64,000 bases of DNA from Caulobacteraceae bacterium (GTDB lineage: Bacteria; Pseudomonadota; Alphaproteobacteria; Caulobacterales; Caulobacteraceae): the NCBI GenBank assembly GCA_947476325.1, contig CANJPZ010000004.1, positions 62,001 to 126,000 of the forward strand, written 5' to 3'. The position numbers and the translations under genes were made by a program. Of the stretch, positions 17,549-25,953 are shown in pieces; within the stretch, counting starts at the first letter, position 1, and every line of letters begins with the position of its first letter. Below the pieces are notes generated by a model, which was not told where the DNA came from, ran no database searches, and was given only the letters and a program-made list of their open reading frames with translations.

Positions 17549-18130
17549 ATGGTCCGCCGCCTGCCTCAGACCCTTCAATCCGCGCGCCTGGCGCCCGGGC
17601 GGCAGTGCGGCGACTGCGCGGTCTGCTGTATCGTCACCAAAATCGACGATCCTGAACTGCAAAAGCCGGCCGGTGCGCCCTGCGCCCATCTCATCCCGAG
17701 GGGCGGTTGCGCCATCCACGCCCTCCGGCCTGATACCTGTCGCGCCTGGTTCTGCGGCTGGCGCCATCTGGCGCAACTGGGCGACGAATGGAGGTCTGAC
17801 CGGGCCGGGGTGATGATCAGTTTTATCCCCTGTATTCATCAGGGCTATTCGCAGACCGCTTTCAAGCTGACCACCTGGCACAGGGACGCGGTGCTTCAGC
17901 CCTTTGTGCTCGATTTCGTCGAACGTATCCTGGCAAAGGGTCTGCCGGTCTATTTCGCCTACACGCCCGGCGAAGGCGCGGGCTTCAAGACCTTTCTGAA
18001 CGCCCGGGTCGGCGCCGGGCGAGGGACGCTGACCACAACACTTGGGCAAATCATGTCCGAACAGTTGGCGCGGTGGTCACAGATCGGGACGCCATGCGGT
18101 TTGGAGGCGTCCGGCCGATCCGGTATGTGA
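17549..18130 (+). CDS. YkgJ-family cysteine cluster protein
   Basis: 193 residues. The N-terminal Cys cluster is 'CGDCAVCC' (residues about 20-27), then 'PCAHL', 'GGCAIHALRPDTCRAWFCGW', the layout of YkgJ/PF03692 proteins thought to coordinate zinc or an iron-sulfur cluster. No signal peptide. Function not established. It ends 5 bases before the start of a cytochrome c gene on the same strand, so the two are probably one transcript. Confidence 0.8.
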   Translation: MVRRLPQTLQSARLAPGRQCGDCAVCCIVTKIDDPELQKPAGAPCAHLIPRGGCAIHALRPDTCRAWFCGWRHLAQLGDEWRSDRAGVMISFIPCIHQGYSQTAFKLTTWHRDAVLQPFVLDFVERILAKGLPVYFAYTPGEGAGFKTFLNARVGAGRGTLTTTLGQIMSEQLARWSQIGTPCGLEASGRSGM

Positions 18131-18135
18131 GGCGG

Positions 18136-18525
18136 ATGAAACCAACCGCATTTATCAGCGTCGCAGCGCTGCTGGCCGTCGGGGCGCCGGCGGCGGCCCA
18201 GCAGGTGGCCGCAGGAACGCCAGCCGTCAGCCAGCTGGTCCGTGGCGAGGATCTTTTCGCCCACCGCTGCATGGACTGTCACGATCCGCCGGCCGGAGAG
18301 GCGACGCCGGCCCGCGCCGAAATCGCGTCCTACCCGGCGGCCGATCTGGTGGCGATCATGGAGACCGGCCGGATGGTTCCCTATTCCGAAGGCCTGACCC
18401 ACGCCGACACCACGGCGATCGCCGCCTGGCTGACCCAGCCGCCGCCGCAACCTCCAAAGGCCGAGGCAGAGACGCCGCCGCCGCCCGCCCCGAAAGGCAA
18501 GGGGCGGGGACGCCAGAGCCCCTAG
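18136..18525 (+). CDS. Periplasmic cytochrome c, class I-like
   Basis: 129 residues; signal peptide ends at 'APAAAQQ'. The heme site is 'CMDCH' in 'LFAHRCMDCHDPP', with a likely axial Met in 'METGRMVPYS'. A Pro/Lys-rich tail follows the domain. It probably shuttles electrons in the periplasm; the partner could be a dehydrogenase not in the window. The start at 18136 sits just behind the YkgJ gene. The stop is shared through CTAG with the convergent gene at 18522. Confidence 0.83.
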   Translation: MKPTAFISVAALLAVGAPAAAQQVAAGTPAVSQLVRGEDLFAHRCMDCHDPPAGEATPARAEIASYPAADLVAIMETGRMVPYSEGLTHADTTAIAAWLTQPPPQPPKAEAETPPPPAPKGKGRGRQSP

Positions 18526-19631
18526 GCGCCGACGGTAACCGGGGTTCCGCGCACGCCGCTCATCGGCTCGTTCAGCACCGCGTCCCAGGCGATCTGCTGC
18601 AGCATTTTTTCGCGGGCGGCCGAGGTCGGATCATTCTTGTCGACTAGCACCTTCAGGCCGACAGGGCTCTGGCGGTACATGGCCGCGAACCAGACATAGG
18701 CCACCAAGTGCGCCACCGGCGGCTTGGGGTGACCGATCGGGTCAAGGTGCATGTCCGACTGTTTGGTCAGACCGGGGACCTTGCCCTGGATGACCAGGGC
18801 CCGCAGCGTATAGACCGCCTGGCCTGAGGGCACGACATAGGCGATCTGGTGGCCGGCCCGCTTGTTGATGCCGTCGAGCTGGGTGCGCAGGCGTTCCAGA
18901 TAGCCGCCGGGCGCTGCAAGGCTTGCGATCCAGCCGGCGACGTCGCCGATGGTCGCCTTGTCGCGGTCGGCGTTGGTGAACGAGCCGCCGCCCGTGCCGC
19001 CCACGGCCGGCGTCGTGCCGTGGCCGTCATACGAGCCCCACGAATTCTGGACCATGATCCGGGCGTTCTTGTTGTGGGCGATGATGTAGTTGCCGAAGTT
19101 GTCGATGCCCGGCTCGGGCATGATGGCGTTGGGCGACATGGTGAAGACGTCGACCTTGTCGCCGTTGGCCGAAAGGGCGGCCTTGGCGCGGTTTTTGGAA
19201 TCGTCGCCATTGCCTTCATTCCAGTGCTGCATCGGCGTCGAGCCGCCGATCATCTGCACCGCCAGGAACTTCTGGCCGGTGATGCCGCGTTCATTGGTCA
19301 GCTGGGTCAGCAGGGGTACGCCGGTGGCCGCGGGCGCCGCGGCGGTGGTCGCCGCTGCGGCGGGAGCGGCTGCGCCGCCGGGCGTGACGGCCTGGGTGCG
19401 GGTCGGCGCGGCCCGGTTCGGGTCGGTCGAGATGAACACGTTAAAGCTGTGGGTGGCCATGACGATCTGCTGGCCCCTGGTGATCGGCCGGGTCGGCGCC
19501 ATCGAGGCGGTAGCCGCGGCGCGCGCAGCCTGACCCATCGCCGGGACAGTGGCGAACAGGCCGATGGCGATTGCGCCGGCGGCCGCCGTCATGACGCCAA
19601 GTTTCATCAGGCGGCGGGTGGTGATGGACAT
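18522..19631 (-). CDS. Secreted SGNH-like protein (divergent)
   Basis: 369 residues. The leader 'RRLMKLGVMTAAAGAIAIGLFATVPAMG' is a signal peptide, possibly Tat. Block I-like 'QQIVMATHSFNVFI' places a Ser where SGNH esterases have their nucleophile, a weak match to 'ILFVGNSFTYG' in the gene at 29173. Later segments 'IAYVVPSGQAVYTLRAL' and 'DMHLDPIGHP' resemble the last SGNH block with Asp and His. An Ala-rich, low-complexity stretch occurs around residues 85-105. Carbohydrate esterase or lipase activity is possible but not proven; the His/Asp spacing is not standard. Confidence 0.55.
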   Translation of the reverse strand: MSITTRRLMKLGVMTAAAGAIAIGLFATVPAMGQAARAAATASMAPTRPITRGQQIVMATHSFNVFISTDPNRAAPTRTQAVTPGGAAAPAAAATTAAAPAATGVPLLTQLTNERGITGQKFLAVQMIGGSTPMQHWNEGNGDDSKNRAKAALSANGDKVDVFTMSPNAIMPEPGIDNFGNYIIAHNKNARIMVQNSWGSYDGHGTTPAVGGTGGGSFTNADRDKATIGDVAGWIASLAAPGGYLERLRTQLDGINKRAGHQIAYVVPSGQAVYTLRALVIQGKVPGLTKQSDMHLDPIGHPKPPVAHLVAYVWFAAMYRQSPVGLKVLVDKNDPTSAAREKMLQQIAWDAVLNEPMSGVRGTPVTVGA

Positions 19632-19712
19632 GGGGTTTTCCTGGGACGTTGTTGTTGTGATTGGCCGCGATCCTACGCCCGGTTGGCGTAACCTCGCAAT
19701 GTGCTTGCCCTG

Positions 19713-20822
19713 TCAGCCGATCGCTGCTGCGATCTCGCGGTGCAGCCGGGTCAGCGCGCCTTCGAACAGGCCGAAGGTCAGAACCGCATTGGCCCCCGAG
19801 GTCAGGCCCTTTTGCACGGCTGAGACCACCATGCGGTCCTCGGCCGCGCCGGCGGCGACGAAGGCGCGGCTGATGTCGACCCGCTTCTGGTCCTCGGCGC
19901 TGTCCTTCGCATTGGTCAGAATGAAGGTCTCCATGCGCGAGCGGCCGGGCGAGAGGGGCTCGACGATGGTGATCTTGTGGGTCTTGGGAAAGGTCGAGAT
20001 GACCACATTGGGAAACAGGTGCCAGACGCTGGTCAGCACGCCAGGCGCCCGCCACGTCTCGCGCGGCGCATCGCGCAGCCGCTCGATGGACTGGTAGGGG
20101 AAGGTCACGCGATTGCCCCGCCCGAAGGCCTCGATGACATTCAGGTTGTCGTACTGCCTGGGATAGAAGGTCTCGGCGTGGGTCGAGCGGATGTGATAGC
20201 CCTCGAGAAACCCCTCGCAGATCAGTTTCCAGTTGGCCTCCATCTCGATGACGTCATGGGCGATCAGGCGGTGGTCCGGGCTGATCAACCCCTCCATCTG
20301 GGTCAGCGCCGGGTCCGGTTCGGCCTCGCCGTCCTGGGTGACAAAGATCAGGCCGTAACGCTCAATGCATCCCACCGGGACCAGACCGTGGGCGTCCTTG
20401 TCCAGGCCGGGAAAGCCGTACTCGTCAGGCACGCCGCGCAGTGTTCCGTCGAGATTGTAGGTCCAGGCATGATAGCGGCAGGTCAGCACCTTCCTGCAGC
20501 CGGCGCCCTCGGCCACCTGCATCCCGCGATGACGGCACGCGTTTCGGAAGCCCCGGACCACCCCGTCGTTTCCTCGCACGGCGACGATCGGTGCGCCACC
20601 GGCCTCGCGCGCCAGATAGGCGCCGGGTTCACTCAGCGCCGCCGCCGGGCAGAACGGCGTGGCGGTGCGGCGAAAAACGCAGGCCAGTTCTGCATCGAGG
20701 CGTTCAGGCGAGAAATAATGCTCCACCGGCTCATGCCAGACGCTGTCGGCCAGATCGGTGGTCTTGCCGTCGATATGCGCCAGCACGCGGTCAATCAGGG
20801 CCTGTTCGTCGAGCAGCGGCAT
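19713..20822 (-). CDS. Rieske-type aromatic ring-hydroxylating oxygenase, alpha subunit
   Basis: 369 residues. Rieske [2Fe-2S] ligands: C96 and H98 in 'NACRHRGM', C115 and H118 in 'LTCRYHAW'. The catalytic mononuclear iron motif is 'EGFLEGYHIRSTH' (His-x4-His), with a downstream acidic ligand expected. The substrate could be an aromatic acid, a quaternary amine or a sterol-like compound; the short alpha-only arrangement without a beta subunit nearby fits several groups. Reductase and ferredoxin genes are not adjacent. Cytoplasmic, with no signal peptide. Confidence 0.9.
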   Translation of the reverse strand: MPLLDEQALIDRVLAHIDGKTTDLADSVWHEPVEHYFSPERLDAELACVFRRTATPFCPAAALSEPGAYLAREAGGAPIVAVRGNDGVVRGFRNACRHRGMQVAEGAGCRKVLTCRYHAWTYNLDGTLRGVPDEYGFPGLDKDAHGLVPVGCIERYGLIFVTQDGEAEPDPALTQMEGLISPDHRLIAHDVIEMEANWKLICEGFLEGYHIRSTHAETFYPRQYDNLNVIEAFGRGNRVTFPYQSIERLRDAPRETWRAPGVLTSVWHLFPNVVISTFPKTHKITIVEPLSPGRSRMETFILTNAKDSAEDQKRVDISRAFVAAGAAEDRMVVSAVQKGLTSGANAVLTFGLFEGALTRLHREIAAAIG

Positions 20823-20894
20823 GGGCGTCCTCTTTGGCCGCCCAACCTGCCGGAAATTTCCCGCCGGCTCAATCGGCGGGCGCGGGCTCGGCCC

Positions 20895-21443
20895 CTATTT
20901 CCGCACCCACAGCATGCGCTGCACCGTGCGGTCCCGATCGATGACCAGATGCTTCAGCGCACCGGCCACATGCAGGATGACCAGCGGCCAGAACAGCTTG
21001 CCCGCCAGTTCGTGCGCCTCGCCCGCCAGCTCGTGCAGCCATTCCATCCGGGCAGGGAACGGGCTCGGGATCGAAAACCAGCCGAAAAGGTTCAACGGAC
21101 GTGGCGCCGACCATTCCGCAAGCGGTCCCGTGACGATCAGCACGGCGATCATCAGCAGGAACAGGCCCTGCACGACAAAGGCCACGATCTGCAGCCATCG
21201 CCGCCGTTCGAGCGGCCGCGGGTGGGTCTGCGACAGACTCCACAGCAGCCGCGCCAAAAGGAAGGTGAAAAACAACATCCCGACCGCCACATGGGTGTCA
21301 CGCGCGGCGGCCTTGGCGATGCGGTCGGGGGCCTCTTCCATGGCGTCGCCCAGGAAGTAGAGGGTCGTGACCCCCGCCGCCGAGATCCAGTGCAGGGCGA
21401 TGGCGGCCCAGCCATAGGCCTCTGAAGAATTGCGAAGGTGCAT
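20895..21443 (-). CDS. Cytochrome b561 family protein
   Basis: 182 residues from the ATG at 21443. Four predicted membrane helices carry the heme-ligand histidines: 'AAIALHWISA', 'DTHVAVGMLFF', 'HELAGEAHELAGK' and 'ILHVAGALKHLV'. This is the pattern of bacterial cytochrome b561 (YceJ-like), a membrane di-heme quinol-linked electron carrier. It follows the Rieske oxygenase in gene order on the minus strand (72-base spacing), so a shared transcript is possible; functional coupling is inference. Confidence 0.88.
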   Translation of the reverse strand: MHLRNSSEAYGWAAIALHWISAAGVTTLYFLGDAMEEAPDRIAKAAARDTHVAVGMLFFTFLLARLLWSLSQTHPRPLERRRWLQIVAFVVQGLFLLMIAVLIVTGPLAEWSAPRPLNLFGWFSIPSPFPARMEWLHELAGEAHELAGKLFWPLVILHVAGALKHLVIDRDRTVQRMLWVRK

Positions 21444-21999
21444 GGGCGGTAAACTCCGTCTTGCGAACCCCATCTTGGCATTGATGGAGCTGCAAGTCCT
21501 TGATCTGCATCAGGCCGCGCGCTTGCGTATTCAGGCGTCGAGCCTCTTCGCAAACGCAGCTCTGGCCAGTTTGGCTCGATCAGGCGAAATCGGCCTCACC
21601 GCCAGTAGAGCAAGAATCGCATCGCCGGGATCAGCGCGAACGCGATCTGGCCTGCCATACCCAGGGCTCCGGCGCCGGAGACGGCAAGCAAGGTCGGTTC
21701 ATGACCGGGAAGCCTGCCAGAATATCAGGCCGGCGGGGTGATCCAGCCGCCGGGTTCAACCGTAGGGACTGTTGACCCGCAACGGGTCTCTTCCGAGTGA
21801 TGCCGAAGCACGCGCCCCCCAGCCCCTTCGCGCATCACAGGGGGCTGGGTGTTCCGCGCCCGGCCCCCGCCCCGGGGAGATGCCGCGTCCTGGTCGGTCG
21901 GCCGTCGCAAAAGCCATCCGGTGACAGATTCGGAGAGCCCGGCTAAGTTTCGGTCCGGTCGGCAGGAAAGCCGTCGTGAAAACCCGCAGGGGAAACACC
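21444..21999. other. Gene-poor region with possible membrane-protein relict
   Basis: About 550 bases with no convincing gene. On the minus strand, 21605-21715 reads as a short hydrophobic tail ('GALGMAGQIAFALIPAMRF' then 'LLYWR', stop) without a start and with an in-frame stop upstream, possibly the remnant of a membrane protein. A 9-base perfect inverted repeat, CCCAGCCCC (21818-21826) and GGGGCTGGG (21841-21849), lies in the second half. The promoter and ribosome site (AGGGGAAACACC) of the next gene occupy the right end. Confidence 0.45.
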
Positions 22000-22749
22000 A
22001 TGAACAGACGCTTCGCCACCGCCGCCATCGCCCTATCTCTTGTGCTGGCAGGCTCCAGCGTCACGCCGGTTCTGGCCCAGCGGCCGGTGATCACCGCCCC
22101 GACCGACGAGAGCCGTGGCGATGCGCTGAACAACCCCGCCCTCAAGGGTCCCGATGTGATCAAGTTCATCGGCTTGCGCAGCGGCCAGAAGATCGCCGAC
22201 CTGTTCCCTGGCCGGTTCGCCACCGCCTTTGCCAAAACCGTGGGGCCGCGCGGCAAGGTCTACGGCGTGATGCCGACCGAGATCATCAAGATCCATCCCG
22301 AGATCACCGAACAGATGGCGCGTCATGCGACCGAGCCGGCCTATGCCCGGGTGGAGTTTTCGACGCCGGCGATCAACGACATGAACCTGCCCGCAGGGCT
22401 GGATGCGGTCTTCATACGTGAGAATTACCACGACCTGCATGTCACCTTCATGGGCCCGGCCGACGTGCCGGCCTTCAACCGCAAGGTTTTCGCCGCGCTG
22501 AAGCCCGGTGGCGTGTTCGTGGTGCTGGACCACGTGGCCCTGGCCGGTTCAGGCATGAACGGACCCAACCGGCTGCATCGCATTGATCCGGCCATCGTCA
22601 TTGCCGAGGTCACGGCGGCCGGCTTCAAGCTCGACGGCGAGAGCAAGGTGCTTTCAAACACCACGGACGACCACACCAAGATGGTCCTGGACCCAACGAT
22701 TCTGGGAAACACCGACCAGTTTCTGCTGCGGTTCCGCAAGCCCCGATAG
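22000..22749 (+). CDS. Exported class I methyltransferase (COG4798-like)
   Basis: 249 residues. A Sec signal peptide ('RRFATAAIALSLVLAGSSVTPVLAQ') is followed by a methyltransferase fold: 'GLRSGQKIADLFPGRFATAFAKTVGPRGKVYGV' with a modified motif I, 'AVFIRENYHDLHVTF', and 'PGGVFVVLDHVA'. Predicted exported methyltransferases of this kind are known only by sequence, and a SAM source outside the cytoplasm is unclear, so it may have lost methyl transfer. It is just upstream of the large fusion oxidoreductase in the same direction. Confidence 0.72.
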   Translation: MNRRFATAAIALSLVLAGSSVTPVLAQRPVITAPTDESRGDALNNPALKGPDVIKFIGLRSGQKIADLFPGRFATAFAKTVGPRGKVYGVMPTEIIKIHPEITEQMARHATEPAYARVEFSTPAINDMNLPAGLDAVFIRENYHDLHVTFMGPADVPAFNRKVFAALKPGGVFVVLDHVALAGSGMNGPNRLHRIDPAIVIAEVTAAGFKLDGESKVLSNTTDDHTKMVLDPTILGNTDQFLLRFRKPR

Positions 22750-22917
22750 GGGACCGGCGCGCGCTATCGTCGAAACCATAAGGCGTCGCGGCAAACGACA
22801 GACGTGTGTTTGTTCTGTCAATGAATTCTGATATGGTCGTCACAATTGACTTGCCGGGCCGCCGAGTGGGGGCCGATCGGAAGTGGAACGGGCAAAGTCT
22901 TGCGAGGGAGATTTGAA

Positions 22918-24945
22918 ATGCGGGCTGTTTGGAAATCGACGGCGGCGGCGGTCGCACTTATGGCGCTAGTCGGGGGCGGCGCTGTCGTTACCAGCGCTGT
23001 GGCCGTGGATGGCTCCGCCATCGTTTCGGATCACGTCAGCGACTTCCAGCTGACCGATACAAGCCGTATGGCCCACCAGCTCTACTATTTCGACTATGCG
23101 CCGGCGATCGTGCTGATGTCGCAAACCAACGGCTCGCCCCTGTCGCGCGCCGCCGCGGCCGAACTGGCCCGGCTGCAGGACGCCTACAAGGACAAGGGCG
23201 TCCTCTTCTACATGATCAACTCCAACACTGCTGACACCCGCGAGGCCACTGCGACCGAAGCGGCGGCGAACCACTTCATGGTTCCGGTGCTGATGGACGA
23301 CCTGCAGCTGGTCGGCGAACAGCTGAACATCCAGCGCGACGGCGAAGTCTTCGTCATCGACCCCAAGGACCATTTCAAGCTGGCCTATCACGGCCCGCTG
23401 GATGACCGTTTCGCTTCGGCCCGTCTGGACACCAGCGCCCGGGTCAAGACCGCCTATGCGGCCTCGGCGATCGACTCGGTTCTGGCGCACCGCCCGGTGG
23501 CCAACCCGCGGGTTGAAGCCAAAGGCGGCCGTCTGGTCGCCCTGTCCGAGCGTGGAAAGAACAACGAACACGCCGCCATCTCCTACGCCAGCACGGTCGC
23601 GCCGATCATTCAGGCCAAGTGCGTCACCTGCCACCAGGACGGCGGCATCGGCCCGTTCAAGATGGACAGCTATGACGTGATCAAGGGTCAGGCCCCGATG
23701 ATCCGCGAGACCCTGTTGACCAAGCGCATGCCGCCGTTCTTCGCCGACCCGCATGTCGGCCACTGGTCGAACGACACCTCGCTGACCGCGGACGAAACCA
23801 AGACCCTGGTCCACTGGATCGAAGCCGGCGCGCCGCGCGGCACGGGCGAAGACATTCTGAAAACCCACGCGAGTTCGGCTCCGGAATGGCCCGCCGCCCT
23901 CGGCAAGCCGGACGTCATCGTCACCCTGCCGTCGTTCAGCGTCCCGGCCAGCGGCACTATCGAGTACCAGAATATGGTGGTCGACAACCCGTTCAAGACC
24001 GACGCCTGGCTGCGCGCCGTCGCCTTCAAGCCGAGCGCCCGCCCGGTCCTGCACCACATCACGTCCAGCTACTCGGCTGACCGTTCGCTGCCGCCGGCCT
24101 CGATCCCGGGCAGCTCGGTGGGCTCGTACGTGCCCGGCGCCGGCATCCAGACCTACAACCCGGGCACCGGCGCGCCGGTGCCCGTCGGCGGCAAGCTGCG
24201 CTTCTCCATGCACTACACCTCCGTCGGCCGCGCCATGACCGACACCACCCAGATCGGCTACTATCTGCTGAAGACCCCGCCGGAAATCATCCGTCGCGCG
24301 GCGATCATTTCCGATCCGGGCTTGATGATTCCGGCTGGCGACGCCCGTCACCGGGAAGTCTCCTACCTCGAATTCCCGGCTGACGCCGTGCTCTACAGCG
24401 TTCACCCGCACGCCCACTATCGTGGCTATGCTGTTGAGCTGACCCAGATCACGCCGGACGGCAAGGAAACGCCGATCCTGTCGGTGCCGAAATACGACTT
24501 CAACTGGCAGCTGGACTACGACCTGGCCCAGCCTCTGACCATCAAGGCTGGCACCAAGCTGCGCGTCTCGTGGGTCTATGACAACTCGACGCACAACCAC
24601 AGCAACCCGGACCCCAAGCTGAACATCACCTGGGGCGAGCAGACCTGGAACGAAATGATGTACTTCCGGGTCAACTATCGCTGGGTGGACGAAACCAGCA
24701 CCCACGTCCGCAACGACCTGCAGGCCAAGCTGACGGAATCCCGCACCGTGGGTTCGTTGGATGACAATGCCGACGGCAAGGTTCAGCTGAGCGAACTGGT
24801 CGGCTCGTCCGGCGCCGCCCTGAGGGCCCGTTTCACGGCCCTCGACGTCAACCACGACGGCGGTCTTGATGCGAACGAGATCAAGGCCTCCAGCGCGGGC
24901 GCCGCGACCAACCGTCGTATCGTGGAAGCCGACGCCGACCTGTAG
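22918..24945 (+). CDS. Redoxin-cytochrome c-copper monooxygenase-EF hand fusion, exported
   Basis: 675 residues from the ATG at 22918 (GAGGGAG site), with an N-terminal signal or anchor. Domains in order: redoxin/thioredoxin-like (about 38-190) in which the active-site cysteines are replaced ('TNGSPLS'); cytochrome c with C235-x2-C238-H239; copper type II ascorbate-dependent monooxygenase-like region (about 340-595) with H379/H380, H432, 'HPHAH' at 496-500 and M580/M581 as candidate copper ligands; two EF hands (D614-x-N-x-D and D643-x-N-x-D). The only cysteines are the heme pair. It may be a self-sufficient periplasmic copper hydroxylase fed by its own heme. A terminator follows. Substrate unknown. 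Confidence 0.8.
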   Translation: MRAVWKSTAAAVALMALVGGGAVVTSAVAVDGSAIVSDHVSDFQLTDTSRMAHQLYYFDYAPAIVLMSQTNGSPLSRAAAAELARLQDAYKDKGVLFYMINSNTADTREATATEAAANHFMVPVLMDDLQLVGEQLNIQRDGEVFVIDPKDHFKLAYHGPLDDRFASARLDTSARVKTAYAASAIDSVLAHRPVANPRVEAKGGRLVALSERGKNNEHAAISYASTVAPIIQAKCVTCHQDGGIGPFKMDSYDVIKGQAPMIRETLLTKRMPPFFADPHVGHWSNDTSLTADETKTLVHWIEAGAPRGTGEDILKTHASSAPEWPAALGKPDVIVTLPSFSVPASGTIEYQNMVVDNPFKTDAWLRAVAFKPSARPVLHHITSSYSADRSLPPASIPGSSVGSYVPGAGIQTYNPGTGAPVPVGGKLRFSMHYTSVGRAMTDTTQIGYYLLKTPPEIIRRAAIISDPGLMIPAGDARHREVSYLEFPADAVLYSVHPHAHYRGYAVELTQITPDGKETPILSVPKYDFNWQLDYDLAQPLTIKAGTKLRVSWVYDNSTHNHSNPDPKLNITWGEQTWNEMMYFRVNYRWVDETSTHVRNDLQAKLTESRTVGSLDDNADGKVQLSELVGSSGAALRARFTALDVNHDGGLDANEIKASSAGAATNRRIVEADADL

Positions 24946-24973
24946 TTCGGTCTGAAGTTTCACTGGAACCAAG

Positions 24974-25001
24974 AACAAGGCAGGGGAAACCCTGCCTTGT
25001 T
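24974..25001 (+). terminator. Rho-independent terminator (bidirectional)
   Basis: AACAAGGCAGGG at 24974-24985 pairs perfectly with CCCTGCCTTGTT at 24990-25001 around a GAAA tetraloop. It lies 28 bases past the fusion oxidoreductase gene and just before the stop of the convergent glycerate kinase gene. Confidence 0.85.
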
Positions 25002-25006
25002 TGACT

Positions 25007-25885
25007 CTAGCGCTCCGTTACACCGCATAGGGTGCGGTCCGGGTCCAGCGCGAGGACCAGATCTGCGCGCGCGGGAACCTCGTCCAGCATCCAGCGGGTC
25101 AGACGCTCGTAGTGCTGGATGAAGTTCTCGATCTCGCCGGCGTCCATGCCCCGGCCGCCACGGCTGCCGGCCAGGGTTTGCGCCTCCTGCTCGAGTCGCC
25201 AGCCCGCCACCACCTCAAAGCCCGGCGCGCGCAGCATGACCAGCCGGTCGATCCCGGCGAAGATGGCAGGGTAGTCTTTTACCAGGGCGCGATTGACGTA
25301 TGCGCGCCAGGCGCCATCGGCGTCGCGTTCACGCTCCAGCGCATTGATCGGATCGCCCAGCAGCGCCTGGGGCTGCGGTCGTGCACCGACGCACCAGCCT
25401 TCGAACAGCACCACATCGGCTGAGCCTGAGATCTGACGCCAAGCCTGCGGCGGGGCGCGATCGTCGGCCAGCTTGTCGAACACCGGCAGGACCACGTCCT
25501 GGCCTGCCTTGAGGCTCGCCAGCAATGCGACGCCCAGGGCCACATCATGTGTTCCCGGCGGCCCGCGCGTGGCCAGCAAGGGATGCACGTCCCGTGCCAG
25601 GGCCGTTCGCTGGGCCCTGGTCAGATATAGGTCGTCAAGGGACAAGATCACGGTGCGCAGCCCCCGCGCCTCAAGGGCGTCCCGGGCGGTCTTGGCGACG
25701 GTGGACTTGCCCGCCCCTTGCGCGCCGCATAGCCCGACGACCAGCGCTCCGGCGTCCGGGCGGGCCTGCCGGGCGACATAGTCGGTGATGACGTCTCCGG
25801 CGGTGGGGGTGTTGTTGCGGGGCAGGTCAGTGACTTCCAGCAGGGCGGCAGATCGACACTTTAGGATGTTGCCGGATTTGCGCAC
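25007..25885 (-). CDS. D-glycerate 3-kinase-like P-loop kinase
   Basis: About 292 residues if the GTG at 25885 is used. Walker A 'GLCGAQGAGKST' is at about residues 51-62, 'VILSLDDLYLTRAQR' is the conserved acidic/Tyr segment, and 'VVLFEGWCVGARP' the Walker B-like strand. This is the GLYK/YggC-like branch of the PRK superfamily, phosphorylating D-glycerate to 3-phosphoglycerate. It is cytoplasmic. No ATG fits well; the frame stays open to 26029, overlapping the divergent gene, so the start is uncertain. Confidence 0.83.
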   Translation of the reverse strand: MRKSGNILKCRSAALLEVTDLPRNNTPTAGDVITDYVARQARPDAGALVVGLCGAQGAGKSTVAKTARDALEARGLRTVILSLDDLYLTRAQRTALARDVHPLLATRGPPGTHDVALGVALLASLKAGQDVVLPVFDKLADDRAPPQAWRQISGSADVVLFEGWCVGARPQPQALLGDPINALERERDADGAWRAYVNRALVKDYPAIFAGIDRLVMLRAPGFEVVAGWRLEQEAQTLAGSRGGRGMDAGEIENFIQHYERLTRWMLDEVPARADLVLALDPDRTLCGVTER

Positions 25886-25944
25886 CGAAAAATCGGTCTG
25901 TTCCCTTTGGCGGGCGCATGACACTCTTCCTGACGCAAATCCGG
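25872..25944. repeat. 11-bp inverted repeat in divergent promoter region
   Basis: CCGGATTTGCG at 25872-25882 is matched exactly by CGCAAATCCGG at 25934-25944, 51 bases apart. A smaller hairpin, CCGA-AAAA-TCGG (25885-25896), lies in between. The pair spans the region between the glycerate kinase and the beta-propeller gene and may mark a regulator binding site or a cruciform. Confidence 0.6.
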
Positions 25945-25953
25945 GGGGGCGCC

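Noticed and set aside
22966-24978. 670-residue open frame antisense to the fusion oxidoreductase
   Set aside because: Same reason: opposite a clear multi-domain protein, with no start signal and a low-complexity composition.
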